From CBDBCU01 sp965243185 (GTDB lineage Bacteria > Chloroflexota > Dehalococcoidia > Lucifugimonadales > UBA3495): DNA of 64,000 nt. The translations under genes were made by a program, and so were the position numbers. The stretch covers positions 3,310,203-3,374,202 of the forward strand of contig OZ251531.1 in assembly GCA_965243185.1 (NCBI GenBank), written 5' to 3'. Positions 8,116-16,358 of the stretch are shown one piece after another (the stretch's first letter is position 1; each line of letters opens with the position of its first letter). Under the pieces are notes generated by a model. The model searched no databases, was not told where the DNA came from, and worked only from the letters and a program-made list of their open reading frames with translations.

Positions 8116-8394
8116 ATGATTGTCCGTATTCTCGGCGAGGGCCAGTTTAACCTGCCCGGCGCCGTCATTGACGAATTGAACGCCATTGACAACCAAATGG
8201 TGGCGGCGGTGGAAGCCGAGGACGAAACAAACTTTACCCGCCTCCTACGGGAAATGCTGACTCTGGTGCGGGAAAAGGGAGTGCCGGTTCCCGTGGATGA
8301 ACTGGTCGAGTCCGACCTGATCCTCCCGGAAGCCGACCTGACCCTGGACGAAGCCGAACACATCTTTATCGGCGACGGCTTGCTGCCCGGATAG
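8116..8394 (+). CDS. PspA-associated protein PspAA
   Basis: A 92-residue acidic protein: MIVRILGEGQFNLPGAVIDELNAIDNQMVAAVEAEDETNFTRLL followed by VPVDELVESDLILPEADLTLDEAEHIF. This matches the small PspAA family found next to PspA in actinobacteria, cyanobacteria and Chloroflexota. Its molecular role is not well established; it is thought to work with PspA in the envelope-stress response. There is no signal peptide or membrane segment. It follows pspA by 81 bases with a hairpin between them. GGGAG precedes the ATG. Confidence 0.85.
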   Translation: MIVRILGEGQFNLPGAVIDELNAIDNQMVAAVEAEDETNFTRLLREMLTLVREKGVPVPVDELVESDLILPEADLTLDEAEHIFIGDGLLPG

Positions 8395-9701
8395 CTACGC
8401 CCCCTCCACCGGCGCCGGCAGCAGCGGCCGCCGCACTGCCGCCGGGTCGATGCCCGCTTGCAACGCCGCCATCACCCCGGCCGCTTCCCAATAATTCTCC
8501 ACGATATGCAGCTGCCCGGCGGCCCAGGATAATGCAGTCAAGTCGTTCCGCATCAAGTTGCGGTTTTCCCGCACCGCAATTACCGGTATCCCCTGCTCCA
8601 GCGCGGCCAGGGTCGGCAAGCCAATGCACCCGTCCGGTATAACCAGACAGGAAACATCCTCAGCAGTAATTACCCCGGGGCGTTCCATCGCCGCCGGCTC
8701 CGTTACGATCGCCGGGCTGCGCTGCAAACCCTTCAGGATACATTGCAGCAACGCCAGCGATACCGCCTCCGCCGCCATCCGGGGGTCAACAATGCCCGGG
8801 TCGGCGTTGGCAATTTCCTGCGTTTCCAGCATTGGCGAATGGGCGGTTGGCACGGCGTAGCGGGCGGAAAGGGCGTGCGTCAGCATCGCTTCCACCCCGC
8901 CCCAAGGGTTCACCATCTCCCCCCGGCTGTCAAAATAGTCGGCGTGGTAGCCCGGCGGCACGCAGATTTGGGAAGTGATGGCTACCGCATCATAACCCCC
9001 CCGGCGGCTATCCAATGCGGCAAAGACCTGCTCCAACCCCCGCACTTGCCCGGCGGCCCGGCCCGAACCGCTGTAACTGGAATCCATCTCAAACCCGGCG
9101 TCCAACCGAATAATTTGGGGAACCGTCAACCCGTAAGACGCCCGGGCCGCATTAACCGAGTTAATTGCGGCATTGACAAAAAGCTCATCTGAATGATGGC
9201 CGATAACTACCAGCAGGCGGTTGTTGCGGGCCGGCCGCAAGCCAACGCCGCCCAGCAGCAAGCGGGATATGACGCTGCCTTCCACATACCAGGCATTAGC
9301 CGGCAGGTCGATGATGTCCGAGGCGTTGACCACATTGGGATGGGTTATCAGCCTATCGCAGACCGCCGCCAGCAGGGTTGCCACCGGCCCGGCGTCTCCG
9401 GCGTGGCCGCCGATTTCCGCCCCGATGCCGGTCGGCACCAGCAGCACCGCATTAAATCGGTCGGTATTTTCCACCACCCGCCGCCGCAACTCAAAAAGCG
9501 GCGGCATCCCATCCCCATCTAGGCCGGATAGCAAGCCCACTTCGCACTGCCAGCCCGGGGCGAGGAACGAGTGACCGCCAAGCGCAGCGGCGACTCCCCG
9601 GGGGGCAGTTGGGCCGCCACCCGGGCCCCCAACTCGGTCAACAAGTCAGACTGACACGGCGGCGGGATAAACAGTTCCCGCTCAAACAGGATTGGCGGCA
9701 T
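8395..9701 (-). CDS. DUF3326 family protein, interrupted by a frameshift
   Basis: The main frame 8395-9540 encodes AVLLVPTGIGAEIGGHAGDAGPVATLLAAVCDRLITHPNVVNASD and matches the DUF3326 family (unknown function, common in cyanobacteria and Chloroflexota). The N-terminal part lies in another frame: ATG at 9701 (MPPILFERELFIPP), preceded by TTGGGGAAC, reads to about 9565 and then hits a stop at 9519. Adding one base in the C/G run at 9554-9560 would join the two as SSPRGWQCEVGLLSG. The ATG overlaps the end of the upstream decarboxylase gene by 20 bases, implying translational coupling. The break is either a sequencing error or a recent mutation. Confidence 0.7.
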
Positions 9702-10881
9702 AAGTTCCCCAACGGGCGGCATAGTCGGCGTAGCTGAACCGCCGTTTCAGTTCCAGTTGCCCGGATTCGGTAAGGGCATAAATCGTTGGCAAATTGACGC
9801 CGTTAAAGGTATGGGCTTTCGCCAGAGTATAAGCCCCGGCATTGTCGAATATCACCCGGTCGCCCACCGCCAAAGGTTGGTCAAACCGATACTCCCCGAA
9901 CACATCCCCGGCCAGACAGGTACAGCCGGCCAGCACATACCCGTAGCGGCCTTGGTCCGTATGCCCGGCTACATCCGGCTCAAAGTCAAACTCCAACGCC
10001 TCCGGGATATGGTTAATGGTAGTATCCAAAATGGCGATGGTCTTGTCCCGGTTGTCAAACAAATCCAAAACCGTGGCAACAATGTAGCCGGCGGAACGGA
10101 TAAAGGCCGCCCCCGGCTCGATAAACACTTCCAGCCCGTATTTATCTTGCAGCAACCCGACCGCCCGGCAAAAGGGCGTCAAATCCATATCCTCCCCAAA
10201 GAGATAGCCGCCGCCCAAGTTAATCCACCGGCCTTGCCGCAGCAGGCCGGGTATTTCCTGATGCAGCTTGTCAACCGTGGCCTCCAGTTCCCGAAAGTCG
10301 GTGGACTCGCAGTTGTTATGCACTTGCACCCCTTCCAACCCGGACAGTGCGGCCGGATTGCCGGCGGCTAATTCCGCGACGGTTTCCAAAGGTGTGCCTA
10401 ACTTGGAATCCGGGCGGCCGGGGTCATAGCGTTCATCCTCCAGAAAAGACAACCGGGGATTTACCCGCAGCCCGCAGCTCACCCGCCCGGCCAGTGTATC
10501 CCGGCACCGTTGCCCCTGGCTCAGGGAATTAAAAGATAAGTAATCGCACAACGCCCCGATTTCCGCCGCATCCGCCGGCCGCAGCCCGGGGGTAGTCAAG
10601 TGCAAAGACTTTTGCCCATTACTACCGCCGCCCGTCCCATAGTCCAGCGTATCCTGGGCCAGCCGCGCCTCAAAAAGGGAACTGGCCGCAAACCCGTCCA
10701 GCTGAGGCATCATCAACTTCAGTAGCGGGGGAAAAGGCAGCGGTTTCAAGGAATAGAGAACCCGGCAGCCGGTACGGTCCCGGGCTTCCGCTCCATAGCC
10801 CAGCAGTTGCCGCACCGCCGCCTCGTCATAAACGAAAGCCGGCGTCTCCAAATCGGCGGGCAGGTCGCTAACCTTTAACAA
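9682..10881 (-). CDS. nspC: Carboxynorspermidine/carboxyspermidine decarboxylase
   Basis: A 399-residue PLP enzyme of the fold-III (alanine racemase-type) decarboxylase group. TPAFVYDEAAVRQLL (13-27) and GCRVLYSLKPLPF (38-50, PLP lysine K46) match NspC. So do AASSLFEARL, GVQVHNNCES, WINLGGGYLFG, IEPGAAFIRSAGYIVATVLDLF and AILDTTINHIPEALEF. It removes the carboxyl group from carboxynorspermidine or carboxyspermidine, the last step of the alternative polyamine route. The partner dehydrogenase is not in the window. The gene sits beside the PspA module. Confidence 0.9.
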   Translation of the reverse strand: MLKVSDLPADLETPAFVYDEAAVRQLLGYGAEARDRTGCRVLYSLKPLPFPPLLKLMMPQLDGFAASSLFEARLAQDTLDYGTGGGSNGQKSLHLTTPGLRPADAAEIGALCDYLSFNSLSQGQRCRDTLAGRVSCGLRVNPRLSFLEDERYDPGRPDSKLGTPLETVAELAAGNPAALSGLEGVQVHNNCESTDFRELEATVDKLHQEIPGLLRQGRWINLGGGYLFGEDMDLTPFCRAVGLLQDKYGLEVFIEPGAAFIRSAGYIVATVLDLFDNRDKTIAILDTTINHIPEALEFDFEPDVAGHTDQGRYGYVLAGCTCLAGDVFGEYRFDQPLAVGDRVIFDNAGAYTLAKAHTFNGVNLPTIYALTESGQLELKRRFSYADYAARWGTYAANPV

Positions 10882-10903
10882 GTCTCTCCCTTAATTCGGG
10901 CTG

Positions 10904-10960
10904 TTCGGCGGCTCCGGGCATCAACCCCTCCCGGGGATATTTCAACCCGGAGCCGCCGAA
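10904..10960 (-). terminator. Hairpin terminator after the NIPSNAP gene
   Basis: A 15-bp perfect stem (TTCGGCGGCTCCGGG at 10904-10918 with its complement at 10946-10960) and a 27-base loop containing a second small inverted repeat. It lies 15 bases beyond the stop of the minus-strand NIPSNAP gene. There is no clear T-run, so the terminator call is moderate. Confidence 0.5.
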
Positions 10961-10975
10961 CCAAGCAACCGCAAC

Positions 10976-11590
10976 CTACCGCATCGGCGAAAACGCCGCC
11001 GGCACCATAATCTTGTTTTCCTGCCGCATCCGCCCCGGCGCGCCCGAAGGCCAGTTGGGAGTGCCGGAGGACGACTTACGCACTTCCTCCCGGTGGTTAA
11101 GGTCCTTGTAGGGCCAAATGTGCATCCACCGGTTCAGCCCGCCCAGTTCGCTGTGCATCGCCGCCGCGCAGGGCGAAAACTGCTCCCGCCAGGGCAACGC
11201 CTTTTCCCACCGCCGCAGCAGTTCCGGGATAGAGCCGGGCTTGTAGGTATAGACCCGCATCTCATAGACGCCGCCCAACTCTTGCCCGCCGCCCAAGGGA
11301 CGCATAAAGGGCGCCGGGTTCCAGATTTCCGACTCCATCGTCTGAATCATACTCAGGTCGGCCGGCGGCCAGTTCGGATCCTGCGCCGCCTCGGCCCGGA
11401 TGCGCTCCCGCTCCAGCAGATTCTCGTAGGGCCAGACGTGGATGACCTGGTTCAACGGTCCGATGTCGGTATGCCAGAAGGCAGCCAGGGGGGAATACTT
11501 TTCCCGGTGCGGCAAAGCCTCGGCAAATCCCGCCTCAAACTGCGCCACCGTGCCGGGTTCCAGGGTATAAGTGCGGACCTCGTAAATCAT
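10976..11590 (-). CDS. NIPSNAP family protein, two repeats
   Basis: About 204 residues with two tandem NIPSNAP-type ferredoxin-like domains. The first starts MIYEVRTYTLEPGTVAQFEAGF and contains NQVIHVWPYENLLERE; the second starts GVYEMRVYTYKPGSIPELLRRW and contains NRWMHIWPYKDLNHRE. Members often accompany degradation pathways of aromatic or acyl compounds but their biochemical role is unclear. The start is placed at 11590 because AGGAG lies 6 to 7 bases before this ATG and conservation begins exactly there. It is divergent from the HpaB-type gene next door, so it may serve the same catabolic function. Confidence 0.85.
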   Translation of the reverse strand: MIYEVRTYTLEPGTVAQFEAGFAEALPHREKYSPLAAFWHTDIGPLNQVIHVWPYENLLERERIRAEAAQDPNWPPADLSMIQTMESEIWNPAPFMRPLGGGQELGGVYEMRVYTYKPGSIPELLRRWEKALPWREQFSPCAAAMHSELGGLNRWMHIWPYKDLNHREEVRKSSSGTPNWPSGAPGRMRQENKIMVPAAFSPMR

Positions 11591-11680
11591 AACGGCTCCT
11601 TTGCTAATGGATTTGCTGCCGCTTATCTTACCTTGCCTTGCCGCCCGGCGCAATTGGCAAAGCCGCCTTTCCCCATATCC

Positions 11681-11689
11681 TGTTATACT
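11681..11689 (+). promoter_or_regulatory. Extended -10 promoter of the HpaB-type gene
   Basis: TGTTATACT, an extended -10 element, lies 32 bases before the ATG at 11721. GGTAT-CC-ATACC (11690-11701) follows directly at the predicted start and could be an operator. No good -35 is visible. Confidence 0.45.
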
Positions 11690-11720
11690 GGTATCCATAC
11701 CAACCGAGAGGTACCGCCTT

Positions 11721-13178
11721 ATGCCCGCCCGCACCGGCGCCCAATACCTGCAACGGCTTAAAGACCAGCCCCCGGAAGTCTGGATTGACGGACAGCGGGT
11801 CGCCGATGTTACCGCCCATCCCGGCTTGGCTAATGGCGCCCGCTCCGTGGCTGCCCTGTACGATATGCAGCATCAGCCCGACTTGCGGGAAGTTATGACC
11901 TACTCGTCCCCTACTACCGGCGACCCGGTGGGATTGTCTTTCCTCACCCCCGGCAGTCAGTCTGACCTGGAACGGCGGCGGGCAATGTTTTACCAGTGGG
12001 CCAAGTTTCACGGCGGAATGATGGGGCGCACCCCCGACTATATGAACGCCGCCTTTGTCGCTATGGCCGGGGCCGCCCCCTACTTCGCCGCCGTCCGCCC
12101 GGACTTCGGCGACAACATCCAACGCTACTATGAGCTGATTCGGGAACAGGATTTGTGCTTGACCCATACCCTGGTCAACCCCCAGCGTTCCCGCGTCCCG
12201 CAGCCGCAAAACACCGATAATCTGGCCGAGGATGTGGCTTTGCGGGTGGTCAAGGAACGGGATGATGGCATAGTGGTGCGCGGCGCGCGGGTGCTGGCTA
12301 CCCTTGGCCCCATCTCTGACGAAATCGCCGTTTATCCCTCCCGCTCCCATCAAACGGTGGAAAATGCCGATAAATACGCCCTGTCCTTTTCCATTCCCTG
12401 CGCCACGCCCGGCTTGCGCTTCCTCTGCCGAGAAAGTTTTGACTACGGCCGCGCCGCCTTTGACCACCCCTTGGGGGCGCGGTTCGAGGAAATGGACGCC
12501 GTAGTCATCTTCGACGATGTGCTGGTGCCTTGGGAGCGGGTCTTTCTGCTGGGCGATGTGCAGCGCTGCAACGATATGGCGTACCGAACCGGTTGGATTA
12601 TCCACAGCTTCCACCAGGTAGTTACCCGCATCCTGGCTAAAACCGAGTTTCTGCTGGGAACGGCATCCCTGATGGTAGAAACCCTGGGCTCCGGCCAGCA
12701 GCCCCATGTGCAAGACCGCCTAGCCGAAATGATTATGCACCTGGAAATCATCAAATCCCTGCTGAGAACCGCCGAGGTTGAGGCCGCCCCGGATGAATGG
12801 GGAACTTTCACCCCGGCCCGCTTCCCGCTGACCGTGGCCGAGAATATGTATTCCCGCAGCTTTTACCCCCGGATGGTGGAAATCCTGCAACTGCTGGGGT
12901 CGAGCAGTATGATGGCTCTGCCCGGGCAAGCCGATTTTGCTTCGGAACTGCGCCCCGACCTGGAGCATTACCTGGCTACCGACTCCGCTTCGGCCTTGGA
13001 GCGTACCAAGATTTTTCACTTGGCTTGGGACATTGCTTGCAGCGCCTTTGGCAGCCGCAGCCTGCACTACGAACGCTTCTTTGCCGGCGACTATGTCCGC
13101 AACGGCCAAATCCTCACCGCCGCCTACGACCGGGAGCCGCTGATGGCTATGGTGCGGGACTTTCTGGAACGGGAGTAA
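11721..13178 (+). CDS. 4-hydroxyphenylacetate 3-hydroxylase family (HpaB-type) protein
   Basis: A 485-residue flavin-dependent monooxygenase-like protein of normal HpaB length. It starts MPARTGAQYLQRLKDQPPEVWIDGQRV with a GAGAGG ribosome site; an in-frame start at 11601 is rejected because conservation begins at 11721. Recognisable blocks are FYQWAKFHGGMMGRTPDYMN, LTHTLVNPQ, GIVVRGARVLATLGP, FDDVLVPWERVFLL and the helical C-terminal domain. HpaB uses reduced FAD supplied by a separate reductase to hydroxylate phenols. The superfamily also contains 4-hydroxybutyryl-CoA dehydratase, but I see no Fe-S cysteine cluster here. No reductase gene is adjacent. Confidence 0.88.
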   Translation: MPARTGAQYLQRLKDQPPEVWIDGQRVADVTAHPGLANGARSVAALYDMQHQPDLREVMTYSSPTTGDPVGLSFLTPGSQSDLERRRAMFYQWAKFHGGMMGRTPDYMNAAFVAMAGAAPYFAAVRPDFGDNIQRYYELIREQDLCLTHTLVNPQRSRVPQPQNTDNLAEDVALRVVKERDDGIVVRGARVLATLGPISDEIAVYPSRSHQTVENADKYALSFSIPCATPGLRFLCRESFDYGRAAFDHPLGARFEEMDAVVIFDDVLVPWERVFLLGDVQRCNDMAYRTGWIIHSFHQVVTRILAKTEFLLGTASLMVETLGSGQQPHVQDRLAEMIMHLEIIKSLLRTAEVEAAPDEWGTFTPARFPLTVAENMYSRSFYPRMVEILQLLGSSSMMALPGQADFASELRPDLEHYLATDSASALERTKIFHLAWDIACSAFGSRSLHYERFFAGDYVRNGQILTAAYDREPLMAMVRDFLERE

Positions 13179-13192
13179 GCCCCGGCTGCCGC

Positions 13193-14731
13193 CTACCTCC
13201 CGCCTTTAATAAAGTCCGCCACCATCTCCCCAATCAGCAGCGCCGTGGCGTTAGTGTTCGCCCGGGTCAGGTAGGGAATGATGGCGGCGTCAGCCACCCG
13301 CAAGCCCGGCAAGCCGTGAACCTGCCCGTATTGGTTCACCACCGCCATAGCGTCCGCCGCCGGCCCCATCTTGCAGGTGCCGGACACATGGCGGGAAGTT
13401 CCCTGAGTACGGAACAAGTAGGCGTCCAGCAAATCGTCATCAGCCAGTTCCGCATCCGTGGGCGCAATCCGTTCCGCCCGAATCTCCCGGTAGGCTTCCG
13501 ATTCAATCAGCTGCACGCACAAGCGCACCGCCTCCCGCAGCCGCTCCCGGTCCCACGGCTCCTCCAGATAGCGGTAGTCAAACTCCGGCTGTACCGTCGG
13601 GTCGGTCGAAACTATCCGCAGTTCCCCGCAGCCGGCCGGCATTTCCAGCGCGCAGGATACCCGTACCGTGCGGTCGGGCAAATCCTCCCCGGTCAGCGTA
13701 ACGAAAGAGGCATTGGTCATAATCATCACATCGTTGCGGTGTTCCGAACCGGCGGCGGTGTAGCGCAAAGCCACCCGGACATAATGGGCATCCACCGGCA
13801 AGTCCACTTCGTCTTTAGCGCGAAAGGCCGCGCTGGCCGAAGGATGATTCCGCAAGTTCTGCCCCACCCCGGGCAATTCCTGAACGACCGGGATACCCAA
13901 AGCCTGCAACTGCTCCGCCGGCCCCACGCCCGACAGCATCAATAGATGCGGCGATTTCAGCCCGCCGGCGCTGAGGACGATTTCCTCCCCGTACACGGTA
14001 AAAACCTCGCCTCCGCTCTCCACTTCCACGCCCACCGCCCGCTTGCCATCAAAAACCACCCGCCGGGCCAGAACCTGCGGCCGGATGGTCAAGTTAAGCC
14101 GGTGGCGCGCCTGGTTCAGGTGCGTTAAGGCGGCCGACATTCGGATGCCGTCCGGATTATTCACCGGCACCGTCGTCACCCCGGTGGACTCCGGCCCGTT
14201 CATATCGCCATCCTCCCGGAAACCGGCGGCTACGCTGGCTTGGTACAAGGCAGTCTGAATCGGCGGCCATTCCCCATCCGCCCGCCGCAGCACCGGCACC
14301 GGCCCCTCGGAACCGTGAAAATCGTCCCTAATGTCCCGGTCCGTCTCCATCTTGCGGAAGTAGGGCAGCACCTTGAGATAAGCCCACTCCTCGTTGCCCC
14401 ATTCCGCCCAGCGGTCATAATCCTCGGGCATCCCCCGCAGCAGCAGTTGCCCGTTAATGGCCCCGGAGCCGCCCACTACCTTGCCCTGAGCCACATGGCG
14501 CGGCCCCTGCACCCGGTTGATGGTGCCGGTCAGCGACCAGTTGTGCGGCGCGTCCCGCACTTCGGCGTCCCGGGTATGCCCGTACTTCAAGTCCGCCGGC
14601 AGGTTCTCCAAATCCGGGTAATCCGGCCCCGCTTCCAGCAGCAGTACCGACCGTCCGGCATCCTCCGACAGCCGGGCTGCCAGCACACAGCCGGCGGAAC
14701 CGGCCCCAACGATAATCACATCGTATTGCAT
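13193..14731 (-). CDS. GMC family FAD-dependent oxidoreductase
   Basis: A 512-residue glucose-methanol-choline oxidoreductase. The FAD-binding GAGSAGCVLAARLSE begins at residue 9 and LLLEAGPD at about 31. The GMC signatures HVAQGKVVGGSGAINGQLLLRG and VLSAGGLKSPHLLMLSGVGP follow. The catalytic His and Asn regions are TSRHVSGTCKMG and RANTNATALLIGE. It likely oxidises an alcohol to an aldehyde. No signal peptide is seen. It is convergent with the HpaB gene (14 bases between stops), and a 400-base spacer separates it from the divergent imelysin operon. Confidence 0.92.
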   Translation of the reverse strand: MQYDVIIVGAGSAGCVLAARLSEDAGRSVLLLEAGPDYPDLENLPADLKYGHTRDAEVRDAPHNWSLTGTINRVQGPRHVAQGKVVGGSGAINGQLLLRGMPEDYDRWAEWGNEEWAYLKVLPYFRKMETDRDIRDDFHGSEGPVPVLRRADGEWPPIQTALYQASVAAGFREDGDMNGPESTGVTTVPVNNPDGIRMSAALTHLNQARHRLNLTIRPQVLARRVVFDGKRAVGVEVESGGEVFTVYGEEIVLSAGGLKSPHLLMLSGVGPAEQLQALGIPVVQELPGVGQNLRNHPSASAAFRAKDEVDLPVDAHYVRVALRYTAAGSEHRNDVMIMTNASFVTLTGEDLPDRTVRVSCALEMPAGCGELRIVSTDPTVQPEFDYRYLEEPWDRERLREAVRLCVQLIESEAYREIRAERIAPTDAELADDDLLDAYLFRTQGTSRHVSGTCKMGPAADAMAVVNQYGQVHGLPGLRVADAAIIPYLTRANTNATALLIGEMVADFIKGGR

Positions 14732-14911
14732 CGTTTCCTCAGCAGCGTAAAGGGTTACCGATAACTATATAAGGCTTGCGCCAATTGTCAAGTTGCCTTG
14801 GCCAGCAATTAGCTTTGACCGCCCATTGCGCTCAACCCTATATGCCAGTTTCCTTATACTATCAAAACATTGATTGAAAATAAATTGCCTAACGAATTAT
14901 ATAATCCAGTA

Positions 14912-14939
14912 TTGACAATAAAAAAATATCGTGCATAAT
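14912..14939 (+). promoter_or_regulatory. Promoter of the imelysin/di-heme oxidoreductase operon
   Basis: TTGACA (14912-14917), a 16-base spacer and CATAAT (14934-14939) in an unusually AT-rich island (about 14860-14945). The spacer 14732-15128 otherwise holds no gene. I looked for a Fur-type palindrome and found none convincing. Confidence 0.7.
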
Positions 14940-14994
14940 TACTACCCGATGATACCCGGCATTATTGCCCTAGTTACCCGGACGAAATCCAGAA

Positions 14995-15030
14995 CCGCTC
15001 CCCGTTCCAGGGGGACGGGGCGGGGAGCGG
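14995..15030 (+). promoter_or_regulatory. Structured 5' leader hairpin before the imelysin gene
   Basis: A perfect 10-bp stem, CCGCTCCCCG (14995-15004) with CGGGGAGCGG (15021-15030), lies in the roughly 180-base predicted leader. A second small hairpin (TTGCCT...AGGCAG, about 15065-15085) follows. It could be an attenuator or mRNA-stability element; there is no T-run. Confidence 0.4.
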
Positions 15031-15128
15031 AAATTTCCCAATCCCGGCGTGCCTGCGCGGTGTAGTTGCCTGACTGGGGAGGCAGGACAATCACCCGCCG
15101 CCGCAATATCAAACCTGATGGAGGAACT

Positions 15129-16340
15129 ATGTCCTTTTCCCGGAAAAAGCTCTCTCCCCTGGCCCTTTTGGGCGTTTTCGCCGCCCTTTTCCTGCTGGCG
15201 TGCAGTCAGCCGGTACCGCCGACAGCCGCCCCGGCGGCCCCGGCCGCGCCGACCGGCCCCTCCGCCGCGCTGAAAGACGCCGTGATTAGCAACTACGCCA
15301 ACGGCGTCTATGCCACCTACATCCGCAGCTACAACTCGGCGGTAGCTATGGACGCGGCCATCGACCGTTTCATCGCCACTCCCACCCCGGCTACCCTGGA
15401 AGCGGCCAAGCGGGCTTGGCTCCAAGCCCGGGACGACTACGGCCCCACCGAGGCTTACCGGTTCTACGAAGGCCCTATCGACAACGCAGCCGACGGCCCC
15501 GAGGGTCTGATTAACGCCTGGCCTATGGACGAAGCCTATGTGGACTATGTCGCGGGCGACCCCAACGCCGGCATCATCAACAACCCCGACCAGTATCCAA
15601 CCATCGACGCCACCCTGCTGACCGAGCTGAACGAAAAGGACGGGGAAGCCAACATCTCCACCGGTTGGCACGCCATCGAGTTCCTGCTCTGGGGACAGGA
15701 TCTGAACCCCATCGGCCCCGGTTCCCGCCCGGTCGAGGATTACACCACCAACGCCAACTCCGACCGCCGCGCCCGCTATCTAGCTGTAGCCTCCGACCTG
15801 CTGCTGGAACATCTGGACGGCTTGGTGCAGGCGTGGCGTCCCTCGGTGTCCGACAACTACCGCGCCCAATTCCTGGCCATGGACCAGGACGAAGCCCTAA
15901 CCAATATCATTACCGGCATTGGCGAACTAAGCCGCGGCGAACTGGCTGGCGAGCGGATGACGGTAGCCTTCGAGGAACGCTCCCAGGAGGATGAACACTC
16001 CTGTTTCTCCGACAACACCATTGCCGACATCATTGGCAACGCCCGCGGCATCCAAATGGTCTATCAGGGCAACTTCGGCGATGTCGTCGGCCCCGGCATC
16101 AATGACTTGGTGGCGGCGGCCGACCCGGCCTTGGCGCGTCAGTTGGAACAGGAAATCAACATCAGCGTAACCTTGGCCGGCCGCATCCCCGCGCCCTTTG
16201 ATCAGCACTTGGGCGAGGACGTGCCGAACAGTGCCGCCGGCCGGGTCTCCATCCTCGACACCATCGAAGCCCTGGAGTTGCAGACCGATACCATCGTTTC
16301 CGCCGCCCAACTGGTGGGCATCACCCTCAATGTGAGTTAG
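15129..16340 (+). CDS. Imelysin/EfeO-like lipoprotein (peptidase M75 fold)
   Basis: A 404-residue exported lipoprotein with lipobox LLAC (C25) after a hydrophobic signal, then an Ala/Pro-rich linker and an all-helical imelysin domain. The metal-site signature GWHAIEFLLWGQ has H181 and E184. Imelysin-like proteins (IrpA, ICMP, EfeO) are iron-regulated, surface or periplasmic, and thought to bind iron rather than cleave peptides. The start at 15129 has GGAGGAAC just before it; the upstream in-frame GTG/ATG codons lie in the leader. It is followed after 18 bases by a di-heme oxidoreductase, a pairing that recurs with this family. Confidence 0.92.
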   Translation: MSFSRKKLSPLALLGVFAALFLLACSQPVPPTAAPAAPAAPTGPSAALKDAVISNYANGVYATYIRSYNSAVAMDAAIDRFIATPTPATLEAAKRAWLQARDDYGPTEAYRFYEGPIDNAADGPEGLINAWPMDEAYVDYVAGDPNAGIINNPDQYPTIDATLLTELNEKDGEANISTGWHAIEFLLWGQDLNPIGPGSRPVEDYTTNANSDRRARYLAVASDLLLEHLDGLVQAWRPSVSDNYRAQFLAMDQDEALTNIITGIGELSRGELAGERMTVAFEERSQEDEHSCFSDNTIADIIGNARGIQMVYQGNFGDVVGPGINDLVAAADPALARQLEQEINISVTLAGRIPAPFDQHLGEDVPNSAAGRVSILDTIEALELQTDTIVSAAQLVGITLNVS

Positions 16341-16358
16341 GCCAAGCGGCCGGTGGCT

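Noticed and set aside
9519..9722. Separate 67-residue gene between nspC and the DUF3326 frame
   Set aside because: It joins the DUF3326 frame through one base and overlaps nspC's end, so it is better read as the 5' part of the DUF3326 gene.
14860..14945. Fur box in the AT-rich spacer before the imelysin gene
   Set aside because: No 7-1-7 or GATAAT-type inverted repeat could be aligned convincingly.
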